Assembly (NCBI GenBank): GCA_903838675.1
Contig: CAILZI010000159.1
Span: 1-57,551 of the forward strand
From: an uncultured Verrucomicrobiota bacterium
GTDB lineage: Bacteria; Verrucomicrobiota; Verrucomicrobiia; Verrucomicrobiales; Verrucomicrobiaceae
Direction of reading: 5' to 3'
DNA length: 57,551 nt
A model generated the notes under the pieces. That model had not been told where the DNA came from. It was given only the letters and a program-made list of their open reading frames with translations, and did not search any database. Below are positions 43,618 through 53,541 of the stretch, piece by piece. Numbering within the stretch: position 1 is the stretch's first letter; each line of letters begins with the position of its first letter. The position numbers were made by a program, and so were the translations under genes.

Positions 43618-45579
43618 ATGTCCGAAGCCCGCAAGACCCTCGAAGAACGCGCTCAGATGTCTGACATCGATCGCCTGCGCCACTCCTGTGCCCACGTGAT
43701 GGCCACCGCCATCCTGCGCCTGTGGCCGAACGCCCAGTTTGCCTACGGCCCGCCGGTCGAAAACGGGTTCTACTATGACTTTGATCTGCCGGATCACCGC
43801 ATCACGCCGGATGACTTCGAGAAAATTGAGGCGGAGATGAAGAAGATCTCGAAGGAGAATCAGAAATTTGAATGGAAGGGCGTCAGCCGTGACGAAGCCA
43901 TCGCGCTGGCGAAATCGGGCCGTCTGGGTGGTCTGACGGAGCGTCCGGGGAATCCGAGCACGTTCAAACTGGACCTGCTGGAAAAGATTCCTGAGGGCGA
44001 GCAGATCTCGACCTTCCAGAACGGTGACTTCATCGACCTTTGCGCCGGACCGCACGTGGGCTACAGCGGCAAGTGCAAGCATGTGAAGATCATGTCCGTG
44101 GCGAGCGCTTTCTACATGGGCGACGACACGAAACCGCAGCTGCAGCGCTTGTACGGCACGGCTTTCCCGACGAGCGAAGAACTCGCGAAGCATCTGGAAC
44201 AACTCGAAGAGGCGAAGAAGCGCGACCACCGCAAGCTGGGCAAGGAATTGAAGCTTTTCCACATCGACGAAGAAGTGGGGCAGGGGCTCATTCTGTGGAC
44301 GCCGAACGGTGCGATCCTGCGTCAGGAACTGCAGAATTTCATCAGCGAAGAGCTGCGCAAGCAGGGCTACAGCCAGGTCTTCACGCCGCACATCGGCAAG
44401 GTGGGTCTGTACAAGACCAGCGGTCATTTCCCTTATTACAAGGACAGCCAGTTTGCGCCCGTCATTGAGAATGACGACCTCGCGAAGGTGATCAAGGAAG
44501 GCTGCGGCTGCTGTGAAGTCATGGAGCGCCTTGGAGCCGTATCTGCCCGCATGCGCCAGCAGCTCAACGAGCGTGCCGGCAAGGAAGTCATCACCGAAGA
44601 CCGTGTGCTGCCAGATGACAAGCTGCTCGACGGCTTCCTGCTGAAGCCGATGAACTGCCCTCATCACATCAAGATTTACGACAGCCAGCCGCGCAGTTAT
44701 CGCGACCTGCCGGTGCGCCTGGCCGAATTCGGCACGGTGTATCGCTGGGAGCAGAGCGGTGAGTTGAACGGGATGACGCGCGTGCGTGGATTTACGCAGG
44801 ATGACGCGCATCTCTTCTGCACCGAAGATCAGGTGGCCAAGGAAGTGCTCGGATGTCTCAGCCTCGTGAAGATCGTGCTGAACACTCTGGGCATGCATGA
44901 CTACCGCGTGCGCGTGGGTCTGCGTGATCCGGACAGCAGCAAGTTCACCGGCAATCCGGAACAGTGGGACAAGGCGGAGGCTGCGTGCCGCGAAGCCGCC
45001 GCTACACTGGGCGTGCCTTTCACGGAAGAGCCGGGGGAGGCTGCGTTCTATGGTCCGAAGATCGATTTCGTGATCAAGGATGTCATCGGCCGCGAATGGC
45101 AGCTGGGCACCGTGCAGGTAGACTACGTTCTTCCTGTGCGTTTTGACCTGACCTACAACGGCGCTGACAACCGCCCGCATCGCCCGGTGATGATTCATCG
45201 TGCGCCGTTTGGCAGCATGGAGCGTTTCTGCGGTGTGCTCATCGAGCACTTCGCCGGTCATTTCCCGACCTGGCTCGCGCCTGAGCAGGTGCGCATCCTG
45301 ACCATCAGCGAGAAGGTGGACGCCTTTGCGGATGAGATTTATGCGCAGCTTAAAGAAGCCGGTCTGCGTGTGTCATTGAACAACGATGCGGACAAGATCG
45401 GAGCGAAGATTCGTCTGGCCCAGCTCGATCGGATTCCTTACATGCTCGTTCTTGGTGAGAAGGAAGCGGCTGCGCAGTGTGTCGCGGTGCGTCACAGCAA
45501 GAAGGGTGATCTTGGCGTGAAGCCGATTGCTGAGTTCATCGCGGAGATCACTGCGGAGGTGAGGGAGCGGAGGCTGTAG
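43618..45579 (+). CDS. thrS: Threonyl-tRNA synthetase lacking TGS domain
   Basis: A 653-residue class II synthetase. It begins almost directly with the editing domain (RLRHSCAHVMATAIL, DLCAGPHVG); the usual N-terminal ~60-residue TGS domain is absent. The catalytic core has motif 2 around TVYRWEQSGEL, zinc Cys in MNCPHH, VRGFTQDDAH and motif 3 HRAPFGSMERF; the anticodon domain ends the protein. Between YYKDSQFAPV and FLLKPMNC lies an extra ~50 residues (about 285-338) with CGCC. It charges tRNA-Thr. Start at 43618; an in-frame extension to 43540 runs into the fold-back element. A clear terminator follows. Confidence 0.95.
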   Translation: MSEARKTLEERAQMSDIDRLRHSCAHVMATAILRLWPNAQFAYGPPVENGFYYDFDLPDHRITPDDFEKIEAEMKKISKENQKFEWKGVSRDEAIALAKSGRLGGLTERPGNPSTFKLDLLEKIPEGEQISTFQNGDFIDLCAGPHVGYSGKCKHVKIMSVASAFYMGDDTKPQLQRLYGTAFPTSEELAKHLEQLEEAKKRDHRKLGKELKLFHIDEEVGQGLILWTPNGAILRQELQNFISEELRKQGYSQVFTPHIGKVGLYKTSGHFPYYKDSQFAPVIENDDLAKVIKEGCGCCEVMERLGAVSARMRQQLNERAGKEVITEDRVLPDDKLLDGFLLKPMNCPHHIKIYDSQPRSYRDLPVRLAEFGTVYRWEQSGELNGMTRVRGFTQDDAHLFCTEDQVAKEVLGCLSLVKIVLNTLGMHDYRVRVGLRDPDSSKFTGNPEQWDKAEAACREAAATLGVPFTEEPGEAAFYGPKIDFVIKDVIGREWQLGTVQVDYVLPVRFDLTYNGADNRPHRPVMIHRAPFGSMERFCGVLIEHFAGHFPTWLAPEQVRILTISEKVDAFADEIYAQLKEAGLRVSLNNDADKIGAKIRLAQLDRIPYMLVLGEKEAAAQCVAVRHSKKGDLGVKPIAEFIAEITAEVRERRL

Positions 45580-45609
45580 AAGCTACCATTTAGACATGTT
45601 GAAACTTCA

Positions 45610-45645
45610 ACAATGGGATGGCATTGCATCCCATTGTAGTTTTTG
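45610..45645 (+). terminator. Intrinsic terminator of thrS
   Basis: ACAATGGGATG (45610-45620) and CATCCCATTGT (45627-45637) form a perfect 11-bp stem with a 6-base loop, followed by AGTTTTTG. It begins 31 bases after the thrS stop. It overlaps the first in-frame ATG (45618) of the following open frame, which argues that the next gene starts later, at 45669. Confidence 0.85.
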
Positions 45646-45668
45646 ATCGGCTATTCTATGGTGACAAT

Positions 45669-46265
45669 ATGGACATAGCTGAAGCTGGCATAGCCGGGAT
45701 TGATACGTCAGGCCTTCGGGCCGTGCTCCCTCAGCGTCTTGACTGGCCCTCGGTGATTGGACTGTTCATTTTGAACTTCGGCAACTTGGAGCTGGCATTG
45801 GTGAATATTCTCAAGCTTCGCTCAAAGCCGGAGTCTAAGAAAGCGGTGATAAAAAAGTCGTTCCATGAGAAGATTCGCTGTCTTGAGCACCTGGCGGAAA
45901 GTCACTCATCAATGGCAGAAAAAAGGGCTCAATGGAAGGATCTCATAGTTCGGATGGATGCCATTCGGGATCTGCGAAATCATTTGTCTCACAGCACACT
46001 CGTACATTCGGTGTCGGAGGATTTGAAGAGTCTGAAGCAGGTTCTCTGTTTAACCCAAGATGTGAGTGCCGATGCGGCAGATGCTCTTCGGGTGACGTTT
46101 GAAGAACTGTTTAATCAAAACCAACTTATGGCTGACTTGTTGGGTGAACTCGTGGCTTTGGACTATGCATGTAAAGGTGCGTACGAGCCTTCTGATGGCA
46201 CAGTTGCAGGTCAAGATATATGGACGCAACGCTCCTCTGACGCACCAGAATCGAGCGACACTTGA
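45669..46265 (+). CDS. HEPN-like hypothetical protein
   Basis: A 198-residue mostly helical protein. RMDAIRDLRNHLSHS contains R-N-x3-H (RNHLSH), the R-x4-6-H pattern of HEPN RNases and HEPN-like domains, preceded by two long helices. I do not see a partner nucleotidyltransferase or antitoxin gene. The gene is visibly more AT-rich than its neighbours and sits alone behind the thrS terminator, consistent with acquisition by transfer. Start at 45669 is preferred over 45618 because the latter lies in the terminator. Function unproven. Confidence 0.6.
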   Translation: MDIAEAGIAGIDTSGLRAVLPQRLDWPSVIGLFILNFGNLELALVNILKLRSKPESKKAVIKKSFHEKIRCLEHLAESHSSMAEKRAQWKDLIVRMDAIRDLRNHLSHSTLVHSVSEDLKSLKQVLCLTQDVSADAADALRVTFEELFNQNQLMADLLGELVALDYACKGAYEPSDGTVAGQDIWTQRSSDAPESSDT

Positions 46266-46333
46266 TGCGCGGAAGGTCTCTTCAGGGGCAGGAAATGCAA
46301 AGATGACGACACACAATAGTCAGGTGGCTGGCT

Positions 46334-47185
46334 CTACACGCGCGCCAATCCCAGCAGTTCCTTCACGCGCCCAATCTCTGCTGCTGATGTCTTCGCCACA
46401 AAACCGCGCGCGTGCGCAAAGTGTACATCGGGTTCTTTGTCGATGCGGGTGAAGTCGTAGAGAGGGTTGTCGTTGTGGCGGGAGAGGCCGTAGCCGGAGC
46501 CGCGGCGGTCGGGGTAGATAAGGGCGGCGACGGTGGTGGCTTTGCCGATGGTGGCGAGATAACGATCAATGCCGGCGGAGGGTTCGTCGGGCATGGGATC
46601 GGTGCGGGGGAGGAAGAGGATTTCGTGGTCGTCCACGGTCCAGATTTGCGCCTGCTGGGCGATGTAGTCGAGGCGCGTGCGGAGTTCGCGCAGGTATTCG
46701 AGGAGATCGGCGCCGATGTAGCTGAGGATTTCCCAGAGGGGCTCGCCGGGCTCGAGGCGCTTGGCTTTGGCAAAGCGACGCAGCACGGTGATGTCGATGG
46801 GCGAGTTGAGCTTGTTCATGGTGTTGCGGTCCACACCAAGCCACTTGGCGGTGACGTTGGGGCCGCGGGTGTCGAACCACTCAGCGGGCTCCAGCCAGTC
46901 GCAGAACTGGCGAGCGTCTTCATAAACGCCAAGATGCTGCAGCACGAGGCTCAGGGCGCACACGGGCGGATGATCGGCAGGGAATTGATGGTGGTCGAAG
47001 TTGTTGCGCTCAGGGGCGTGCTCGCCGCCGACATCGACGACGGCAATGGTGGGATCGGCGAGATCCTCCGGGGTGGGTTCGCGGCGGACGATGGGCACGC
47101 GGTGCACGGCGGCGAGGAGGCAGCAGGCGAGGAGTTCGTCTTTATGGGAGCCGCCGGGGTGGGTGAGGATGAGGGTGAGGGGCAT
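46334..47185 (-). CDS. MYG1/UPF0160-family predicted phosphoesterase
   Basis: A 283-residue protein beginning MPLTLILTHPGGSHKDELL, with VDVGGEHAPERNNFDHHQF a little later. The THPG..H.DE and FDHHQ motifs are those of the MYG1 family, related to DHH phosphoesterases and in eukaryotes a 3'-5' RNA exonuclease. The family-like start lies at 47185; the preceding open frame is repeat-like spacer. Convergent with the HEPN-like gene. Confidence 0.82.
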   Translation of the reverse strand: MPLTLILTHPGGSHKDELLACCLLAAVHRVPIVRREPTPEDLADPTIAVVDVGGEHAPERNNFDHHQFPADHPPVCALSLVLQHLGVYEDARQFCDWLEPAEWFDTRGPNVTAKWLGVDRNTMNKLNSPIDITVLRRFAKAKRLEPGEPLWEILSYIGADLLEYLRELRTRLDYIAQQAQIWTVDDHEILFLPRTDPMPDEPSAGIDRYLATIGKATTVAALIYPDRRGSGYGLSRHNDNPLYDFTRIDKEPDVHFAHARGFVAKTSAAEIGRVKELLGLARV

Positions 47186-47221
47186 GGGGTGGGCCTTGTA
47201 CGCTGGGAGAAGAAGAGAGGC

Positions 47222-47253
47222 AATGACGAAACCAGAATGGCGAATGACGAATG
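47222..47253. repeat. Spacer repeat of GAATGACGAA type, copy 1
   Basis: AATGACGAAACCAGAATGGC followed by GAATGACGAATG. The first 26 bases (47222-47247) match 55862-55887 with two differences, in another spacer. Internally it repeats the 8- to 10-base phrase AATGACGAA. Confidence 0.6.
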
Positions 47254-47412
47254 CTGGCAAAGCGCGACGCATGACCACCTTGACAAGGATTGATCGTTGA
47301 AGGTTGGATTCCAATCAGGGATTTCCCGACAGAGTTTCCATTGTGTTCTTTGGCAATCGTGTTTTTGTCTGGCCGCTGGTCCAACCAACCATCTGCGGGA
47401 ATCGCTTTCGTT

Positions 47413-49218
47413 ATGAAGATGATCTATCGCCGAATCAGCTTTGTCTGCGCCTTGATGACAGGTGCACTGGGAACGCTCACGCTGATTGGATGGGTTTCGG
47501 GACTGGAGGTGCTGGCCAGCATTCGTCAGACCTACATCCCGATGGCGCCGAGCACGGCGCTGGCATTCACGCTGCTGAGCCTGGTGCTGCTGCTGAGAGA
47601 GCATCCGAAGTTTCGGCGTCCGGTGGCGGAACTGCTGCTGGTGGTGGTGGGGATCTTGGCGGGAGGGAAGCTGGTGGAGTTTTTCAGCGGCAGGAGCCTC
47701 GGGGTGGAAGAGTGGCTGGTGGCGGACCCGGTGATGTTTGGCGCGGTGCGTACGGGCCGGATGTCGCCGATCACCGCGCTGAATTTTCTGCTGATCTGCG
47801 TGGCCATTTTGGCGCTGCTGAAGGTGAGGATGCGCTTCTGGGCCGGGCCGGTGGCGGCGGTGGTGCTGGCGATCAGCGGGGTGGTGGTGCTGGGCTACAT
47901 GCATGGCACACCGCTGCTCTATGGAGGCACGATCATCCCGGTGGCGCTGCCCACGGCTGCGGCGTTTATCCTGCTGGGAAGCAGTGTTATTGCTGCCATC
48001 GGGGCGGAGTGCTGGCCGCTGCGGAACTGGCAGGGGGACTCCACGCGGGCGCTGCTGCTGCGGTGGTTTCTGCCGATGGTGGTGCTGGTGGCGGTGGTGG
48101 AGGGGCTGCTGCGCACGCACCTTCTTGCGGGCTGGACGCTGAATCCTGCGCTGACTTCGGCGCTTTCCACCCTGCTCTACATTTTGATCGTCACTGCGGT
48201 GATCTCCCAGGTGGCGCGGCTGGTGGGAAGGCGCATTGATCGTGCGGAGAGCGAGCGCAATGCGGCACAGGCGGCCCTGGAGGCGCTGAACCGTGAACTG
48301 GAGCGACGCATCGCCGAGCGGACGCAGGAGCTGAGTGCGAAGAACCAGCAGATGGAGGAGGAGCTGACGATGGCGCGCGAGCTGCAACTGGCGCTGCTGC
48401 CGGATCATTTTCCGTGCGTGCCGCATGCGGCGACCTCGGGGGAAAGCGCCCTGAAATTCTATTCGATCTATCAACCGGCAGGAGTGGTGAGCGGTGATTT
48501 TTTCAGCGTCTTTCCCGTTTCAGAAACCGGTGTGGGGATCTTCATCTGCGATGTGATGGGCCACGGGGTGCGTGCGGCGCTGGTGACGAGCATGGTGAGG
48601 GCGCTGCTGGAGCAGCACAGCGAGACGGAGCCTGATCCCGGACGGCTGCTTTCCCAGATCAACAATGGACTGCATTCGATCCTGAAGCAGGCGGGAACCA
48701 CGATGTATGCCACAGGTGTGATGATGATTGCGGATGCGGCACGGGCGGAGATACTTTACGCGATAGCCGGACATCCTTCGCCGCTGCATCTGAAGAGGCA
48801 TGAGAAAGTGACGGTGCCCCTGGAAGTCCACGGCAAAGCCGGGGCGCTGGGGCTGTTCCCCGATGTGGTCTTTACCACGACACGCACCACCATGATGCCG
48901 GGGGATCTCATCATGCTCTTTACCGACGGATTGTTCGAGGTCGAAGATATGGTGGGCAACTTGTACTCGCAGGAAGACCTGATGAAGGTGGTGAATCAGC
49001 GCATCTATTTTCCAACGAATGAACTGTTTCAGTCGTTGCTGGCCGAAGTGCACGCCTACTCCCAGCGCGTTGATTTTGATGACGATGTGTGCATTGTCGG
49101 GATTGAGCTGGCGAGTGTGATAGGAGCTGAGAAACACGAGAACGAGGGAGATCAAGAGGCCGGAGAATGCTCGAAGAGCGGGCAGGTGGAGCAAGGCGCG
49201 ATGCTTGAACCAGTCTGA
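47413..49218 (+). CDS. Membrane-bound RsbU-like PP2C phosphatase
   Basis: A 601-residue protein. The N-terminal ~275 residues hold about eight hydrophobic segments; a coiled coil (ALNRELERRIAERTQELSAK) leads to a SpoIIE/PP2C domain from about 320 to 560. Metal-binding acidic residues are in VVSGDFFSVFP, FICDVMGHGVRAALVTS, LFTDGLFEVED and FDDDVCIVGI. Such phosphatases dephosphorylate anti-sigma-factor antagonists in partner-switching pathways. No anti-sigma gene lies nearby. The start is placed at 47413 (MKMIYRRISFV). Confidence 0.9.
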   Translation: MKMIYRRISFVCALMTGALGTLTLIGWVSGLEVLASIRQTYIPMAPSTALAFTLLSLVLLLREHPKFRRPVAELLLVVVGILAGGKLVEFFSGRSLGVEEWLVADPVMFGAVRTGRMSPITALNFLLICVAILALLKVRMRFWAGPVAAVVLAISGVVVLGYMHGTPLLYGGTIIPVALPTAAAFILLGSSVIAAIGAECWPLRNWQGDSTRALLLRWFLPMVVLVAVVEGLLRTHLLAGWTLNPALTSALSTLLYILIVTAVISQVARLVGRRIDRAESERNAAQAALEALNRELERRIAERTQELSAKNQQMEEELTMARELQLALLPDHFPCVPHAATSGESALKFYSIYQPAGVVSGDFFSVFPVSETGVGIFICDVMGHGVRAALVTSMVRALLEQHSETEPDPGRLLSQINNGLHSILKQAGTTMYATGVMMIADAARAEILYAIAGHPSPLHLKRHEKVTVPLEVHGKAGALGLFPDVVFTTTRTTMMPGDLIMLFTDGLFEVEDMVGNLYSQEDLMKVVNQRIYFPTNELFQSLLAEVHAYSQRVDFDDDVCIVGIELASVIGAEKHENEGDQEAGECSKSGQVEQGAMLEPV

Positions 49219-49288
49219 TCATTCAAATGTGACCTGTGCTGGCGAAAGCGTTTGCGCAGTCCGTTGTCTGCATGCGAGCTTTCTGAAC

Positions 49289-50152
49289 ATGAGAAATTTT
49301 GTTCGCACCACGTGGCTGGCTATCGCTTTAGCTGGCATGGCCAGTTTGTTTTTGAGCGGTTGCGATCAGCAGGAGCTGATACGCAAGATGACGCCAACGG
49401 AGGACTACATTCTTGCACGGGCGTTTGTGGCGCAAGTGGTGGCGGGAGACATGGCGAGTGCGGAGAAATCTTTGTCACCTGAGATCAAGGCGGATGAAGT
49501 GCTCAAGGGGCTGGAAAGTCTGACGGAGCTCTTCAAGCATGGCGAAATCAAAAGCTTTGAGGTGGTGGGTTTGTTTTTCCGCGCCGGGTTTGGCAATAAA
49601 CAAAGCGGCAAGAGCACGCAACTGACTGTGCAGATGGAGCTGAGCACGGGCTGGTTTGTCGGGACCGTGGTGACCACGATTGAAGGGGAGACGCGAAAGA
49701 TCGCCAGTGCCAACTTTGAATCGATCCCTGACTCGCTGGAAAAACTCAATGCGCTGAATCTGCTGCAAAGACCTCTGTGGGCCCAGTTGTTCCTGCTGAT
49801 CGTCGTGGCGGTGCCGTTGTTTACCTTGTACGTCCTGGTGCTGTGCATTCGGACAAAGATGACACGCAAGTGGCCGTGGATTTTGTTTATTCTCCTGGGG
49901 GTGATGACCTTGCGGCTGAACTGGAACAGTGGTGAGATGGGCTTCCAATTGCTGGGGGTGCAACTGCTGGGGGCATCCTGCTTCCGCAGCGGCCTCGTGG
50001 GACCCTGGGTGTTTGGGGTGAGTTTCCCGCTGGGCGCGGTGCTGTTTCTGATCAAGAGGCGTCGGCTGATGGCAAAGGCGGCGGCCGATGCGGCGGCAAC
50101 GGTGGTGCCTCTTGCTGAGGTGGAGGAAGGCGTGCGAAGCGAGAAGGAATAG
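49289..50152 (+). CDS. Membrane lipoprotein, hypothetical
   Basis: A 287-residue protein with lipobox FLSGC at the end of an N-terminal hydrophobic stretch (TTWLAIALAGMASLFLSGC). A periplasmic domain to about residue 165 is followed by hydrophobic segments (LFLLIVVAVPLFTLYVLVL and further) and a basic/Ala tail. The combination of lipid anchor and transmembrane helices is unusual. No domain recognised. Starts 70 bases after the RsbU-like gene, perhaps co-transcribed. Confidence 0.7.
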   Translation: MRNFVRTTWLAIALAGMASLFLSGCDQQELIRKMTPTEDYILARAFVAQVVAGDMASAEKSLSPEIKADEVLKGLESLTELFKHGEIKSFEVVGLFFRAGFGNKQSGKSTQLTVQMELSTGWFVGTVVTTIEGETRKIASANFESIPDSLEKLNALNLLQRPLWAQLFLLIVVAVPLFTLYVLVLCIRTKMTRKWPWILFILLGVMTLRLNWNSGEMGFQLLGVQLLGASCFRSGLVGPWVFGVSFPLGAVLFLIKRRRLMAKAAADAAATVVPLAEVEEGVRSEKE

Positions 50153-50469
50153 AGTCCAGAGCGTCAAGTCTTGCGGCTTGAACACTGAGGCGAGTCGCGT
50201 TGAATCATTCGCTCCGAAGCGGAGTTGTGTGATCGAGGACGATTTGTTTGAATGAGGCAAACTCGCGGCGGGGCTCATGGCAGGCGCTGCTGGCACCCGG
50301 CTTCGTTTGGCGGGGCGCTGGGTTCCCGGGTTGGCTGGCAGAACCCAGGGAAGCACTTGCCAAGGCTCGGCATCCCTGGGCTGAAAGACGGAAGGCCGTT
50401 GGCCTTCAAGGCAAAGATCTCAGTCTGTTATGAAAGACCCAGCAGGGTGCGAAGCCTCAAGAATGTCCA
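50153..50469. other. Structured spacer, possible dispersed repeat
   Basis: 317 bases between convergent genes with no supported gene. It contains CTGGGTTC (50318-50325) pairing with GAACCCAG (50341-50348), and the short palindrome AAGGCC-GTT-GGCCTT at 50392-50406. The composition (ggcatccctgggctgaaaga-type text) resembles dispersed spacer elements rather than a gene. Confidence 0.35.
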
Positions 50470-51132
50470 CTATCGCCGCGTTGCAGCGGCTTGGATCACG
50501 GGTTTTACGTACCCCTCAATCTTGTAAGTCATGCGGGTTGTTTGAGCATTGAGGGTGGTGATCTCTTCAAACTCCACGGTCAGCCAGCCGTATAAACGGG
50601 TGCCGGCTTTGATCTCATCGTTTTTCATCCGCAGTGCTTTTTTGGTGATGCGCCACTGAAGCTTTTCACCTGGAATGGTCATGGGATAGGAGGCTTCAAA
50701 GGAGCAGGTGATCTGCTTCTTTTTGTCTATCTTCACCGCCAGCATGCTCGCATAGGCGGGCATGCCACCGGTGATAACGAGATCGATCCCTTGACCGTGC
50801 TGGGTCGCATCACAGAAAGACATGAGGTGCTCGCCTTGGTGGGTGGAGATGCAACTGGCTGTGTGCTCGATCTTGCTGACCGTTTTGCGGTTTGCCGGGC
50901 CACCTGCGATGGAGTCTTCCAAATGACCGTCATCGTGTTCGATGATGTGCCAGGGATAGGACGACTGCTTGGATTTGAAAAAATCGGAATCGAGACCGCT
51001 GTCGAACATGACAACGGCCCTCAATGCATCGGTGCAGCGATCTTCGGTTGTTTGTGCGCTGAGCTGAACCTCCCCCGCCATCCAGAACCCAACACAGCAT
51101 GTGATGTACATCACTGAGAATCGGGTTCTCAT
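50470..51132 (-). CDS. Exported hypothetical protein
   Basis: A 220-residue protein with a probable signal peptide (MRTRFSVMYITCCVGFWMAG, cleavage after LSA-QT). The mature part has alternating beta-like strands (LRAVVMFDSGLD, WLTVEFEEI, MTYKIEGYVKPVI) and several Cys residues, so it may be a disulfide-stabilised periplasmic beta protein. I do not recognise a family. Start at 51132; the longer frame would reach into the carboxynorspermidine synthase gene, which ends 22 bases upstream. Confidence 0.6.
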   Translation of the reverse strand: MRTRFSVMYITCCVGFWMAGEVQLSAQTTEDRCTDALRAVVMFDSGLDSDFFKSKQSSYPWHIIEHDDGHLEDSIAGGPANRKTVSKIEHTASCISTHQGEHLMSFCDATQHGQGIDLVITGGMPAYASMLAVKIDKKKQITCSFEASYPMTIPGEKLQWRITKKALRMKNDEIKAGTRLYGWLTVEFEEITTLNAQTTRMTYKIEGYVKPVIQAAATRR

Positions 51133-51154
51133 GCAGGCAGGAGGGGAACGTTTA

Positions 51155-52363
<1,209 letters not shown>

Positions 52364-52564
52364 TAGGAAAGGATGAAATTTGAAGGATGAATGATGAAAC
52401 CAGACGCCGAAAAGGCGGGAGGGCGAGTGTAGCAGGCATGGGGGGAATGCAAGCGACGGAAATGGCGGGATGAGGCAAGTCCCGGCTAGGAAACTCACCG
52501 CAAAGCTGCTTGATTTTCATCTTCCCAAACCACGGCACTTGGCAAGTGCCGCTCCTTGGGCGGA

Positions 52565-53503
52565 TCACGCCTTTACCGGCGGAGGGCCACCATCACGTCG
52601 TGCAGGCTGTGCGGCGAGGAGGTCGGTGAGGATGCCGCCGCTGGAGGAGGCGGGCATGAGGGTGACGGTGGCTTTGCCGTTGATGATTTTCTGGGCTTCG
52701 AGGACGTCGAAGACGGCCTGGGCGACGTCGGGGTCGGTGGAGATGTCGCGGAGGGCGTTGCCGACGATTTCGGGGCGGACGGCAGCGGCTTTGGCGAGCT
52801 CGACGGCGGCGGTTTTCTCAGCGGTGCTGGTGATGACGCTGACCTGATTGACGCCGTCCTGCTTGATGGCGGAGGTGACCTGGCGGAGGCGGTTGACGAC
52901 TTTGCTTTCGATCTGCTTGATCATCATGGCATCGCGGAAGTGGACCTTGCGGATGTAAACGCTGCCGAGCTTGTAGCCCCATTCATGGGACTTGGGGGTG
53001 ACTTCGTTGCGCACGGTGTCGCTCATGACGTGACGGTTCACGAGCATCTTGGCGAGCGGCAGGTTGCTGAGGCAGCGGACGGTGGAGTTGCTGACGTTGG
53101 CGGAGAGGGAGCCGCGTGGGTCGGTGTTTTTGAAGAGGAAGGAGACGGGGTCGCTGACGAACATCTCATACCAGATGCCGATGCCCATGGGGGCGCCTTC
53201 TTCGGAATTCACCGCCTGGCTGCGCAGGTAGATCTGATCGAGACGGAGATCGACGATGTTGCACTTGCCGAGCCAGTTTACGAGAAAGGCAGCGGGGCCG
53301 AGTTTGGCGGGAAGGAAGTGAAGGCCGGGCTCATCGAGGATGCCGACGACTTTGCCGAACAGCATGTAGACCTGGCTGCGGCGCTCCTGCACGATGGCAT
53401 AGAGTCCGATGATGCGGCCGATGGTGAGGATGACGGGCACGGCAATGCTGCAGCCGACGAAGGTGACGGCGGCGGCGAGGAGGAAGTTTGAGAAAGCGTC
53501 CAT
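52565..53503 (-). CDS. SPFH/band-7 membrane protein, downstream partner
   Basis: A 312-residue protein with an N-terminal membrane segment (LLAAAVTFVGCSIAVPVILT) followed by an SPFH domain (FGKVVGILDEPGLHFLPAKL, IYLRSQAVNSEEG) and an Ala/Glu-rich helical region. Such proteins form oligomeric membrane assemblies like HflK/HflC, stomatin or prohibitin. It lies 38 bases after another SPFH gene, so the two probably form a hetero-oligomer. Start at 53503. Confidence 0.85.
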   Translation of the reverse strand: MDAFSNFLLAAAVTFVGCSIAVPVILTIGRIIGLYAIVQERRSQVYMLFGKVVGILDEPGLHFLPAKLGPAAFLVNWLGKCNIVDLRLDQIYLRSQAVNSEEGAPMGIGIWYEMFVSDPVSFLFKNTDPRGSLSANVSNSTVRCLSNLPLAKMLVNRHVMSDTVRNEVTPKSHEWGYKLGSVYIRKVHFRDAMMIKQIESKVVNRLRQVTSAIKQDGVNQVSVITSTAEKTAAVELAKAAAVRPEIVGNALRDISTDPDVAQAVFDVLEAQKIINGKATVTLMPASSSGGILTDLLAAQPARRDGGPPPVKA

Positions 53504-53541
53504 GGAAGTGTGTTGTTGGTTCCTGGTTCTTTGTTGTTGGT

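Noticed and set aside
43234..45261. 675-codon minus-strand open frame opposite thrS
   Set aside because: Antisense to a well-conserved synthetase; composition (His, Arg, Leu, Val, Phe) is that of a shadow and no domain is seen.
46951..48474. 507-codon minus-strand frame across the RsbU-like gene
   Set aside because: Arg/His/Gln-rich antisense shadow running through the real MYG1 start region; no domain.
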